Assembly (NCBI RefSeq): GCF_963666665.1
Contig: NZ_OY762999.1
Coordinates: 1,183,501-1,247,500 of the forward strand
Direction: 5' to 3'
DNA length: 64,000 bases
From: Maridesulfovibrio sp.
Lineage (GTDB): Bacteria; Desulfobacterota; Desulfovibrionia; Desulfovibrionales; Desulfovibrionaceae
The position numbers were made by a program, and so were the translations under genes. Below, piece after piece: positions 32,555-41,144 of this stretch (position 1 is the first letter of the stretch; every line of letters begins with the position of its first letter). The notes beneath the pieces were generated by a model. That model did not search any database, had not been told where the DNA came from, and saw nothing but the letters and a program-made list of their open reading frames with translations.

Positions 32555-34643
32555 TTAACTTAATTCCAAGTGCGTCTGCTGTCAGCTGTGGGATTGACTC
32601 AAGGCTGGGGCAGACTGTGAATCCTGCTGCGCGCATTTTTTCAAGCTTTCCCTGTACCCCTGTTCCTTCTTGAAGGATCGCACCTGCGTGGCCCAGACGT
32701 TTGCCCGGAGGTGCGGTCTGACCAGCAATAAAGGAAAGTACGGGTTTGTCAAATCCTGTTTCAATTACATAGTCTGCAAGATCCTGTTCCGCAGTACCAC
32801 CGATTTCACCGAGAACCATGACAGCCTTGGTTTCATCGTGATTTCTGAGCATTTCGAAAACATCCGCAAAGGTGGTGCCGATGTAGGAGTCACCGCCGAT
32901 ACCGATAGACAGGGATTGCCCGATACCTACCTGATTGAGGCGGTCGGCTACTTCGTAGGTCAGGGTACCGGAACGTGAAAGGACTGCAACCGGACCGGGA
33001 GAGAACGGGGTAGTGGGCAGGATACCGATTTTGGTTTGTCCGGGCACGATCATGCCGGGGGTGTTAGGACCGACAATTCTTGATTTGCCGCCTTTGATCT
33101 GCTCCAGCACGTTGAGCATGGCAGACTGCACAATTCCTTCGGTAATGCAGACAACCCATGGTATTTCGCAGGATGTTGCTTCAAGGATGGCGTCAGTTGC
33201 CAGCTTGGGCGGTACGAAAATGATGCTGGCCCCGATTTCATGATGCCGCTGTGCTTCCTTGATGGAGTTATAAACCGGAACTCCGAGCACTTCCTGACCG
33301 CCCTTGAACGGAGTTACCCCGGCGACAATATTGGAGCCATATTCGAGCATGAGTTTAGTATGTAAACGGCCCTCAGCCCCGGTGATGCCTTGTACAAGAA
33401 TGGGGGTGTCCTTATCGATGCCGAAGGTATGCGGCGATTTATATCCGATGTCCTTGGGACGGGAATCAGGCATAGCCGCGATGGGCTCGGGGAAATCAAT
33501 CTTAGGTGTATCAGCAGGCTTGAGCTTAGTCAGCAGGTCGAGGGCTTCCTGCATGTTTCTGGCCCGATGCAGTTTATCGCCTTTAACCTGTTTGAGCACA
33601 TTAAGTCCTTCCTCAGCACTATTGCCGGACATGCGTACCACGATGGGCTTTTCCGGTTCCTTGCCGCCCAGTGCCGCCACGAGGGCATTGGCAACCAGCT
33701 CGCAGGAAAGGATTCCGCCGAAGAGGTTGATCAGGATCGCTTTGACCTGATCATCATCGAAGAGCAGTCTCAGGGCTGTTTCAATGCGTTTTTGATCCGC
33801 AGCACCGCCGAGGTCGAGAAAGTTTGCTGCCGGAAGGTCAGAGAAGTTGAGCGCGTCCATGGAGGCCATTGCCAGACCTGCACCGTTGGCGATCAAACCT
33901 ACCCATCCTTTGAGCGATACGAAGCTCATTCCGGCATCACGGGCGATGTTTTCCACCGGGGTGGAGTGCTCCGGCTGATAAAATTTTTCAAAAGCGGGGT
34001 TGAGGTCGACGATGTTGTCGTCCATCTCGATTTTACCGTCGAGGGCGAGCAGCTTGCCGTACCCGGTCAGGGCCAGCGGGTTGATTTCAGCCAGTAGCAG
34101 ACCGTAATCGATCATGGTGTTGTAGAGGTTTCTAACGATGTTGCTGAAATCAGCAAAGAGTTCTTTGGCTATGCCGATATGGAAGAATGCAGCGCGAATC
34201 TGGTTGGGCTGTAATCCGCCGGGAAGACTGATTTCCTGAATGAGCAGGTTTTCAGGGCCCATGTTTTCGATTTCCACCCCACCTTCGCGTCCGACGGTCA
34301 TGATGACTTTGCGGCGCTGGCGGGAAAGGGTCAGGGAAAGATAAAATTCCTTACGGATGTCTACAGCAGGCTCGGCCCGCAGGAAAGGGACCTTGTTGCC
34401 TTTGATTTCCATGCTGAGAATCTGGCGGGCTATTTTTTCGTATTCGTCCCGTGAATCAACTTTCTGGATACCTCCGGCCTTGCCGCGACCACCGACAGGA
34501 ACCTGAGCTTTCAGAATCCACGGCAGGGGAAAGTATGGTTCCAGTCCGGGCAAATCCTTTTCAGTGATTTTTACCCCGGTGGGTACGGGAAGTCCGGCAG
34601 CCTCTTTGAGCAGTACTTTACTTAAATGTTCGTTGAGCAGCAT
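32547..34643 (-). CDS. sucCD: Succinyl-CoA synthetase, fused beta-alpha subunits
   Basis: A single chain of 698 residues. Residues 1 to about 385 are the SucC-like ATP-grasp beta subunit (LKAQVPVGGRGKAGG; AEINPLALT; NLFGGILSC). Residues from about 405 are the SucD-like alpha subunit with CoA-binding start (LVQGITGAEGRLHTKLMLEY) and the phospho-histidine at about 652 in GKRLGHAGAI. It couples ATP or GTP to succinyl-CoA formation or cleavage, or acts on a related acyl-CoA. In most bacteria the two halves are separate genes in the same order. GGAGGGAGT precedes the ATG. All key residues seen are intact. Confidence 0.88.
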   Translation of the reverse strand: MLLNEHLSKVLLKEAAGLPVPTGVKITEKDLPGLEPYFPLPWILKAQVPVGGRGKAGGIQKVDSRDEYEKIARQILSMEIKGNKVPFLRAEPAVDIRKEFYLSLTLSRQRRKVIMTVGREGGVEIENMGPENLLIQEISLPGGLQPNQIRAAFFHIGIAKELFADFSNIVRNLYNTMIDYGLLLAEINPLALTGYGKLLALDGKIEMDDNIVDLNPAFEKFYQPEHSTPVENIARDAGMSFVSLKGWVGLIANGAGLAMASMDALNFSDLPAANFLDLGGAADQKRIETALRLLFDDDQVKAILINLFGGILSCELVANALVAALGGKEPEKPIVVRMSGNSAEEGLNVLKQVKGDKLHRARNMQEALDLLTKLKPADTPKIDFPEPIAAMPDSRPKDIGYKSPHTFGIDKDTPILVQGITGAEGRLHTKLMLEYGSNIVAGVTPFKGGQEVLGVPVYNSIKEAQRHHEIGASIIFVPPKLATDAILEATSCEIPWVVCITEGIVQSAMLNVLEQIKGGKSRIVGPNTPGMIVPGQTKIGILPTTPFSPGPVAVLSRSGTLTYEVADRLNQVGIGQSLSIGIGGDSYIGTTFADVFEMLRNHDETKAVMVLGEIGGTAEQDLADYVIETGFDKPVLSFIAGQTAPPGKRLGHAGAILQEGTGVQGKLEKMRAAGFTVCPSLESIPQLTADALGIKLSE

Positions 34644-34905
34644 ACTCCCTCCAGTATGTCTGATGTAGGTTCAGTTAAATTGAGCAGGTAATTTAACTGT
34701 TGAATTTTATCGAACAATCATCATTTGAATGATACTTGTACCATTGGCGTATAATTCAATTATATGGCACTCTCAAGGTTAATTAATGATTTCATTTGTA
34801 GTTTGAATGCTTGTTTAGTCCGGGAAACGTTAAAAACAAAAGGATAGAGCGGAAATAAAAAATATCCGTATAAAGTTTTTGAACTGCAGTATTAAAGGAA
34901 ATATT

Positions 34906-35691
34906 ATGGCTGATTTTAAATATTTAACCGATGCTTTGACGGATGAAGTCTTAAGCGACATGGCGGATTCCTTTTTCGGTGCCCGCGTAGATGTTGATGA
35001 TGCCCTTGAGCTGTTTCATGATGTCTCTGAAAAACTTCATGTTAAACTTTATCAGGTATTTAAAGCTTGTTCCCTGCTTGAGAAAATCTGTCTGGGGCCT
35101 GCCGGGTTCAACGATTTCTGGGTGTCTGCCGGAATGAGCAGAAGTCGTTTTAATCATCCTGCAGGGGTTGAATGTGCAAACATCATAGATAGCCCTCCCT
35201 TTGCTTTCACCGGCAGGGGAGAATACATCAAGTGGTTCGGCATTGGTTATGATATGCTTGCTGTGAGTATTGAAGAATATATGCATGGTTCAATCAAGAA
35301 GGATGAGAATGGGCGTAAGGTGCGGTCGGTAAATCGGGATGATTTTTTCAAAATGGCCGAAGAAATCAATATTCAAATTGAAAAGGTTAACAGGAATGTT
35401 TCAGCCTCGGATGTGCTCAAGTTCACCAAGTCTCTCGATCCTGAATCAGTAAGGAAGGAAAGCATTGCCGGATGTGTGGGGCCGCAGTGTAAAGCGATTG
35501 ATGACGAGATGGCTTTTACTGTGATCACAATCAAAGATATTGATTTTCCGGCCTTTCCGAATTTGCCGAATCGCAAGGAGATGGCAACGTATATTTCCGG
35601 GTATTGTTCTCAGGTTTGGGCACGCGATAAAGTCCGGGTAAAAGCCTTGATAGAAGAGTTAAAAATAAATGCGAATAAGGAGTTGTTATGA
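34906..35691 (+). CDS. Uncharacterised cytoplasmic protein
   Basis: The protein has 261 residues, no signal peptide and no membrane helix. It is predicted mostly helical, with scattered cysteines (CSLLEKIC; GCVGPQC). AAAGGAAATATT precedes the ATG at 34906; the frame open to 34879 lacks a ribosome site. No family was recognised. It overlaps the next gene by four bases (ATGA), so the two are co-translated and probably act together, although the partner is exported. Confidence 0.7.
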   Translation: MADFKYLTDALTDEVLSDMADSFFGARVDVDDALELFHDVSEKLHVKLYQVFKACSLLEKICLGPAGFNDFWVSAGMSRSRFNHPAGVECANIIDSPPFAFTGRGEYIKWFGIGYDMLAVSIEEYMHGSIKKDENGRKVRSVNRDDFFKMAEEINIQIEKVNRNVSASDVLKFTKSLDPESVRKESIAGCVGPQCKAIDDEMAFTVITIKDIDFPAFPNLPNRKEMATYISGYCSQVWARDKVRVKALIEELKINANKELL

Positions 35692-36179
35692 AAAAAGTAA
35701 CTGGTTCCGCGTTGATATTGCTGCTTGTGCTTTGTTTGGGTTCAATTGCCTCCGCTGAAGAAAAGAAAGCCGTACCAGATTCCAAGGCTAAGCCAGCTCC
35801 GGTTGAAAAGATAGAGCAGGGGGCTGAAAAACAAGGCGTTCCCGTAATGGTTATTCATAGCGGAGATGATGTCTTGGGTGGCACTTTGGCATTAAAGTTA
35901 AAGGAATACTTTAGGAAATCAGTGCTTTTTACCTTGGCCGGTAAAGAAGGCAAGGCGGTACGGGTAATTATTGAATCACGCAGCGAATTTAATGAAAGGC
36001 CGGAGATCGGTTCTGTCTATTCAGTGGTCTGGACTTTCGCGGAGAGCGAGGGGGTTGTGCCGTTTTATCTTAAGCAGGAACTTGGTCTTGTTAATTCCCG
36101 CAATGTGGAAAACAGTGCTGCCGGATTAATGAATACAACAGACAAGGTGACCGGGGAATATAAGTATTTGTTTGAGTAG
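35688..36179 (+). CDS. Uncharacterised periplasmic protein
   Basis: This exported protein has 163 residues with signal peptide MKKVTGSALILLLVLCLGSI (cleavage near ASA), a short charged linker rich in Lys, Pro and Glu, and a small alpha/beta domain (GVPVMVIHSGDDVLGGTLAL; AVRVIIESRSEFNERPEIGS). No known family was recognised. Its start overlaps the stop of the preceding gene by four bases. A glycine-rich GGDD-like string here is not a GGDEF motif. Confidence 0.7.
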   Translation: MKKVTGSALILLLVLCLGSIASAEEKKAVPDSKAKPAPVEKIEQGAEKQGVPVMVIHSGDDVLGGTLALKLKEYFRKSVLFTLAGKEGKAVRVIIESRSEFNERPEIGSVYSVVWTFAESEGVVPFYLKQELGLVNSRNVENSAAGLMNTTDKVTGEYKYLFE

Positions 36180-36324
36180 ATTAGTAATATTTGGATTGTC
36201 ATTGCTGTTGATCATTTTATTTAATTTCCCTTTGCAGTATCTTTTTCTAATGTGTAATATGCATTTGCAGTTAAAAGATCACGTGTTAATTTAACTTGTT
36301 CAAATGTCTTAAATGGAGGGGAAG

Positions 36325-36687
36325 ATGAAGAAGATTTTGACTTTTACATTGCTGTTTATTTTTCTTTACGCCGCAACAGCGTTGACAGATGAAACTATTC
36401 CGATTGAAGTTGAAAATAAATGTTCATGTTACTTGTCTATCCCGTCTGTGGTAAAGGGAACCACACATAAAACTAATGGTCTGGTGGCTCCAGGTGAATC
36501 CAAAGTCTTGCATTATGATCAAAATTACTTGAAGTGGACCAATAATAAAATCATAATTTATATGCAGAACAGCAAGCTGCAACGGCTTAAGGATGAGTCG
36601 TATACAGTAGGTTCTCATCCTAAAAAAATAGTAGTGAAAGCTTCAGGTGTCGATTTAGGATGTAAGGCTATAGTCAGCGTACAGTAG
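36325..36687 (+). CDS. Small uncharacterised periplasmic protein
   Basis: This exported protein has 120 residues with signal peptide MKKILTFTLLFIFLYAATAL. The mature part is probably all-beta (IPIEVENKCSCYLSIPSVVK) with three cysteines, CSC near the N-terminus and one in DLGCKAI, which could form a disulfide. GAGGGGAAG precedes the ATG at 36325; an ATG at 36313 overlaps that site. No family was recognised. It ends at a bidirectional terminator. Confidence 0.65.
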   Translation: MKKILTFTLLFIFLYAATALTDETIPIEVENKCSCYLSIPSVVKGTTHKTNGLVAPGESKVLHYDQNYLKWTNNKIIIYMQNSKLQRLKDESYTVGSHPKKIVVKASGVDLGCKAIVSVQ

Positions 36688-36714
36688 TCGACTGCCTGCA
36701 ATTGTTGATAATTT

Positions 36715-36752
36715 AAAATCCCCGCATGCCGTCGAGGCATACGGGGATTTTT
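36715..36752. terminator. Bidirectional terminator overlapping the stop of the nucleotidyltransferase gene
   Basis: AAAATCCCCG (36715-36724) pairs with CGGGGATTTT (36742-36751), with an inner ATGCC/GGCAT. The minus-strand stop codon begins within its right arm. Confidence 0.85.
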
Positions 36753-37923
36753 AAATCCTATTTCTGCTGCCATTGAAGGTCTTTATTTTCATGGCCCGCA
36801 TGTTGCGCAGCTTTTCTCCTGATTCTTTACCAAGATTCCTTTCGTGGGCCGGAAGCGAAACCTTAAGTATCTCTGCAAGGTCTGCGGGAGCGTTTTCAAG
36901 CACTCCCTGACCTCTGTCCGCATTGCAAAGGCTGATCATATTCTCAAGAAGTCCTGAAACATGAAGCTTCATCAGCAGGTCTACTTTGGTTCCGGGCCTT
37001 AATTCCTGATAGTTACCGGCCTTCATATGCAGTTCTGCTGCGCTTTCCCCGGCACGAATGAACTTTACCGGGAGCATCAGTCTGCTGCCAAGCTCTTTTG
37101 CCGGAATCATACCAGCTTTGTCATGTCCGTAATGCGAGGGCAGTATGTTCGGCGCTGTTTGTGCTTTGCCCAGATCATGGCACATTGCCATCCAGCAGCT
37201 CAGGGGATCCCCTGCAACTTCGTCCATTATCTCAGCGGTATGTCCGGCTACGGATTTGTCGTGATATTCTGGCGGACCGGCCGGAATATCATCAGCACCT
37301 GTAAATTCAGTGAACCATGGTTCAAGGCAATTTCCTTGAATCAGCAACCGCAGGAAATTTCCCGGTTTCGGTCCGTTTAATCCTTTGCGAAGTTCCACAC
37401 CGATCCTGTCAGGGGCAATATCGGCTAGCCAACCGTTTGCAGCGCAGCTTTTCATCTCTGTAATAAGGTCCGGGTGAGGACTGAATTCCGGGAAGCGGGC
37501 CATAAAGGTTGCTGCCCTGAATACACGTAGCGGGTCTTCTTTGAACGTATCAGGAAAAGATGGCCGTAAAATTCGATTTTGTAAGTCTTCCAATCCATTC
37601 GGGTGGGCATATAGTTCACCGTCTTCGGCCAGCGCAAAGCTGTTGACAGTGAAGTCACGCGCTTTGAGATCGAGGTCTATTGTTTCCTCGATGTCGGCTC
37701 CTCTAGCTCGCGGGAAGGAAAATTCAAGTCCTTTGAGATAGAAAATTTCATAAGATTTGCCCACCGGTCGGGCCTTTGGAAATGCAGCAAGAAATTCTTC
37801 AGGAGAACCGGATGCAATAAGGTAGTCCAAATCTTTTGGAGTTCTGCCGAGCAGTAGGTCTCTTACAGAACCTCCAGCTATTAATATTTTTAAATTATTG
37901 TGTTTTTTGGTCATTTGTTGCAT
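36751..37923 (-). CDS. CCA tRNA nucleotidyltransferase / poly(A) polymerase-family protein with HD domain
   Basis: The protein has 390 residues with the class II nucleotidyltransferase head (IAGGSVRDLLLGRTPKDLDY, catalytic DLD), RNA-binding helices (DPLRVFRAATFMARF) and a C-terminal HD phosphohydrolase motif (MAMCHDLGKAQ). This resembles bacterial CCA-adding enzymes of the HD-containing subgroup. The one tRNA here already encodes CCA, so repair rather than primary CCA addition is plausible. The start is uncertain between the ATGs at 37923 and 37914; neither has a good ribosome site. Confidence 0.82.
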   Translation of the reverse strand: MQQMTKKHNNLKILIAGGSVRDLLLGRTPKDLDYLIASGSPEEFLAAFPKARPVGKSYEIFYLKGLEFSFPRARGADIEETIDLDLKARDFTVNSFALAEDGELYAHPNGLEDLQNRILRPSFPDTFKEDPLRVFRAATFMARFPEFSPHPDLITEMKSCAANGWLADIAPDRIGVELRKGLNGPKPGNFLRLLIQGNCLEPWFTEFTGADDIPAGPPEYHDKSVAGHTAEIMDEVAGDPLSCWMAMCHDLGKAQTAPNILPSHYGHDKAGMIPAKELGSRLMLPVKFIRAGESAAELHMKAGNYQELRPGTKVDLLMKLHVSGLLENMISLCNADRGQGVLENAPADLAEILKVSLPAHERNLGKESGEKLRNMRAMKIKTFNGSRNRI

Positions 37924-38003
37924 TTTCTATTAAGACGGCTGATAACAAGGCTTTGATTATCAGCGTTCTTGATTAATTTATGTTTGATGGTATCGTATGA
38001 TCA

Positions 38004-38684
38004 ATGAAAAATAAAATACTCATAATTACGTTTATTGCAGTTGTTGTGGCACTGTTTTTTGCCTTTAATTTGGATAGTTTCCTGACTCTTGAATATATCA
38101 AAAGTTCCAGGCAGGAGTTCCAACTTTTTTATGATCAGAACCCATTTTTAACTGTTTTTTCTTTTTTTCTGGTTTATGTGCTTGTTGTTGGAGTGAACCT
38201 TCCCGGCGCAACAGTGCTTGGATTGGCAGGGGGGGCTTTATTCGGCTTTACCGTAGGGGTGCTGACTATTTCATTTGCCAGCACTATCGGTGCCACACTC
38301 GCCTGTTTTTTTTCGCGTTATCTATTCAGGGATTACGTACAGCGTAAGTTCGGGGACCGGCTGGAAAAGGTTAACCGGGGCATCGAAGAAGAGGGTGCTT
38401 TTTATCTTTTCACAATGCGGCTTATCCCGGCTATTCCCTTTGTGGTTATCAATTTGCTTATGGGGCTTACCCCGATCAGATTGCGGACTTTTTATTGGGT
38501 TTCCCAACTGGGGATGCTGCCGGGGACAATGGTCTATGTTAATGCCGGAAAAGAACTCGGCCGGATTGATTCTCTTTCCGGTATTGTTCAGCCGGGAGTT
38601 TTAATTTCCTTTGCACTGCTGGGTGTATTCCCACTGATCGTGAAAAAAATCGTCGGGCTTGTTAAGGTCCGTCGGAATGTGTAA
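38004..38684 (+). CDS. TVP38/TMEM64-family (VTT domain) membrane protein
   Basis: This inner-membrane protein of 226 residues has the VTT/SNARE-associated domain: GATVLGLAGGALFGFTVGVL, a re-entrant region, then LFTMRLIPAIPFVVINLLMG and WVSQLGMLPGTMVYVNAGK. The wider DedA superfamily is linked to lipid scrambling or transport. Two further helices flank the domain. The specific substrate is unknown. The cNMP-domain gene starts 35 bases after its stop, so co-transcription is possible. Confidence 0.9.
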   Translation: MKNKILIITFIAVVVALFFAFNLDSFLTLEYIKSSRQEFQLFYDQNPFLTVFSFFLVYVLVVGVNLPGATVLGLAGGALFGFTVGVLTISFASTIGATLACFFSRYLFRDYVQRKFGDRLEKVNRGIEEEGAFYLFTMRLIPAIPFVVINLLMGLTPIRLRTFYWVSQLGMLPGTMVYVNAGKELGRIDSLSGIVQPGVLISFALLGVFPLIVKKIVGLVKVRRNV

Positions 38685-38719
38685 TATTTAGAAAGTTTCA
38701 TTTTTATTAAGTACGGTTA

Positions 38720-39898
38720 ATGATGATTGTAAGGACAGCACCAAGTATTCGGACCTACCATAAGGGTAAGGTCATTTTCAGCGAAGGGCAGGAAAGTAAG
38801 ATCGCCTATATGATTAAGTCCGGGACTGTCGATATTTTTAAAATAATCGACAAGAAAAAGACTGTCATGGGAACCCTGCGTCGTGGTGATATCTTTGGCG
38901 AAATGTCTTTATTGGCTAATCAGAAACGTACGGCCAGCGCAGAGGCTTCCAGTTTTTGTGAATTAGTGGTGCTGACTGAAGAGATGATGAACAAGCTGCT
39001 TAAAACTTCTCCAGAAACAGTGCGCAAGATGCTTAAACTGTTGGCAAAGAGGGTTGCAGCTACTGACATGAAAGCATCCGGGGCAGAGCAGAATGATTCA
39101 TTTATTGCCCTCGCAACTATTCTTGATCTCGCCTACAAGGAATTTGCTTACACTCCCCGCAATAAGCAGCAGGAAATTGAGAATTACAAGATGGGCCTTT
39201 CGGTTAAGTCCTATACCGAAACAGTCAAAAGCCTGGCTGCCTTTTCGAATCTTGAAATCGAGTCTTTTTTGGAGATTGTTTTCAAGCTTCGTCTGATTGA
39301 TATGAAAAGTGTCAAGAAGGGTGATAAAAGTGCATTTGTTGAGCGCTATATAAATATTAAAGATTTTGAACAGTTCATTCCTCATCTGCGCAATCTGTAC
39401 AAGCAGATGCGGGAACTTGGTGCGAATGTAGATCAGCGCATGACTTTTATGAGTTTTAGTGACTTGGCAGAAAGAACCGGAAGCACGCCGGAGCTGATTT
39501 ATAAAAAGCTGATTAAGGAGGAAATGCCGGAAAATCTACTCTTTTTTAACCGGGAGAAAGCCATTGAGTGGGGCAAAGGCAAAGAGCCAGACTTTTTCAA
39601 GAAGTTTCGCAGGCCCCGCAAGGCCCTTGAAGATCTTGAGTCTGTGGAAGATCTTATCTTTATTGATAATCCGACCCTTAAAAAGGCTCTTGAAGGATTT
39701 AATTTTTATAAAATTTCAATTCTCTACTCGGCTATGGATCAGCAGGGCAGGGATAAGCTCAAGCGAAACGTAGGCAAAAAGGTTGCTCAAATTTTATTGC
39801 GTGAACCTCCTTCCGACCGTGATCCGAGTGATCCGGAAGTGCTTGAATGTTGTGATGAACTCCTTGATATTGTGCGTAAATTGAAGGGAGTGAAGTAG
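38720..39898 (+). CDS. Cyclic-nucleotide-binding protein with FliG C-terminal-like domain, copy A
   Basis: This soluble protein has 392 residues. Residues about 10-115 form a cNMP-binding beta-barrel (KVIFSEGQESKIAYMIKSGT; RRGDIFGEMSLL). A helical or winged-helix-like middle follows (about 125-215), then an excisionase-like helix-turn-helix (FSDLAERTGSTPELIYKKLI). From about 308 to the end the sequence resembles the FliG C-terminal domain: VEDLIFIDNPTLKKALEGF, then KRNVGKKVAQILLRE and a final LDIVRKLKG. The FliG match is my reading, not a search result. The neighbour copy starts one base after its stop. It probably couples a nucleotide signal to a protein contact, conceivably the flagellar motor. 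Confidence 0.7.
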   Translation: MMIVRTAPSIRTYHKGKVIFSEGQESKIAYMIKSGTVDIFKIIDKKKTVMGTLRRGDIFGEMSLLANQKRTASAEASSFCELVVLTEEMMNKLLKTSPETVRKMLKLLAKRVAATDMKASGAEQNDSFIALATILDLAYKEFAYTPRNKQQEIENYKMGLSVKSYTETVKSLAAFSNLEIESFLEIVFKLRLIDMKSVKKGDKSAFVERYINIKDFEQFIPHLRNLYKQMRELGANVDQRMTFMSFSDLAERTGSTPELIYKKLIKEEMPENLLFFNREKAIEWGKGKEPDFFKKFRRPRKALEDLESVEDLIFIDNPTLKKALEGFNFYKISILYSAMDQQGRDKLKRNVGKKVAQILLREPPSDRDPSDPEVLECCDELLDIVRKLKGVK

Positions 39899-39899
39899 T

Positions 39900-41039
39900 A
39901 TGGCAGCAGTCAGGCCGCAATCTAAAACTTATCTTAAGGGCGATGTCATTTTCCGGGAAGGCGATAAGGGGCATGTTGCTTACATGATCCAATCCGGTAC
40001 TGTGAATATTGTTAAAAATATTAAGGGAAAACGACAGATTCTTGCCACCTTGGGACCGGGTGAACTTTTTGGTGAAATGGCAATCATTTCTAAATGTGAA
40101 AGGGTTGCCGGGGCGGAGGCTGCATCAGAGTGCGTTTTGCTGGAGTTGACTGCGCGGTTGATTCTTCTGCTGCTTAAGAAAAGTCATCCTACAGTATTCC
40201 ATCTGACCAGAGTGCTGGCTTCACGCCTTGCCCGTGCAGACCGTGCTGTCTCTGAAAGCCGCAGTGATAATTCATGGCTTACTTTCTGCCGCCTGCTGCA
40301 TATGAAGCATCGTATTTTTAAAACTGCACCTAAGCGTGAGGATTCGCCTATAGGGATTACTCTTGAAGAGTTGTCCCGGGAATATTGCGAAATTACAAAT
40401 TGCTCGCAGCACGATGTTGAACGCCACCTTAAATCCGCAGTAGGATTTAACATGGTTTCAGTCAATAAGATCGCCTCTCAGAGTTACCTGACAATCATTA
40501 ATCCTGATGATTTCCTTGAGATTGCCAAGAATCTTTCAGAAGATATCAATAAGTACAGTGGTAAGGTTTTTCTGTCAGATTTTATTGATATTAATGATTT
40601 TTCAGCAATCGTCGATTCCGACCCGGAGATGATCTATAAAAAAATCGGGGTAGGTGATTTTCCTGAAGATATTTGTATGTTGCACAAGGAAGCAACTTCC
40701 AAATGGGTTGAGAAGAAGGGCGCTCAATACTTCAAAGAAACAAAACGCAAGCGCAAGTCCATTGATGAACTTGAAGGCGTTGAAGATATCATTTTTGTGG
40801 ATATCGGAACTTTGAAGCTGGTTTTCCGCAAGCTTGGCTACTACAAGCTTGGCATTCTGCTGGCTATTGCCGGTGATGAAGCCAGAAAGCGCATTCTGGC
40901 AGCGATATCAACCAAGATTGCTGCAGCTATTACCCGTGATTCCCGTTCGTCCGATGCTATTGACCAGAGCGAAGCTGATGATGTGGAAGAAGAACTCATT
41001 GATATGATCAGGGAGATCAAGTCTTCGAAGAAAGAATAA
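39900..41039 (+). CDS. Cyclic-nucleotide-binding protein with FliG C-terminal-like domain, copy B
   Basis: This paralogue of the preceding gene has 379 residues in the same domain order: cNMP barrel (DVIFREGDKGHVAYMIQSGT; GPGELFGEMAIIS), helical middle, helix-turn-helix-like segment, and FliG C-terminal-like end from about 293 (VEDIIFVDIGTLKLVFRKLG; KRILAAISTKIAAAITRD; LIDMIREIKSS). AAGGGAG precedes the ATG, within the end of copy A. The copies have diverged well beyond a recent duplication, so both roles are probably retained. An interaction as a heterodimer is plausible given tight coupling, but unproven. Confidence 0.7.
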   Translation: MAAVRPQSKTYLKGDVIFREGDKGHVAYMIQSGTVNIVKNIKGKRQILATLGPGELFGEMAIISKCERVAGAEAASECVLLELTARLILLLLKKSHPTVFHLTRVLASRLARADRAVSESRSDNSWLTFCRLLHMKHRIFKTAPKREDSPIGITLEELSREYCEITNCSQHDVERHLKSAVGFNMVSVNKIASQSYLTIINPDDFLEIAKNLSEDINKYSGKVFLSDFIDINDFSAIVDSDPEMIYKKIGVGDFPEDICMLHKEATSKWVEKKGAQYFKETKRKRKSIDELEGVEDIIFVDIGTLKLVFRKLGYYKLGILLAIAGDEARKRILAAISTKIAAAITRDSRSSDAIDQSEADDVEEELIDMIREIKSSKKE

Positions 41040-41144
41040 TGTTGCGCATCCCGCTGGCTTTGGTTAATAATATAATTAAGCTAAAGTATTAGTAAAAACA
41101 GGTTTAAACTTGTCAATCAGCCTTAGAACATGGGATAGTGAAAC

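Noticed and set aside
35877..35894. GGDD-like string read as a GGDEF diguanylate cyclase motif
   Set aside because: The protein is a 163-residue exported protein, the motif is not GGDEF, and no surrounding cyclase fold is present.
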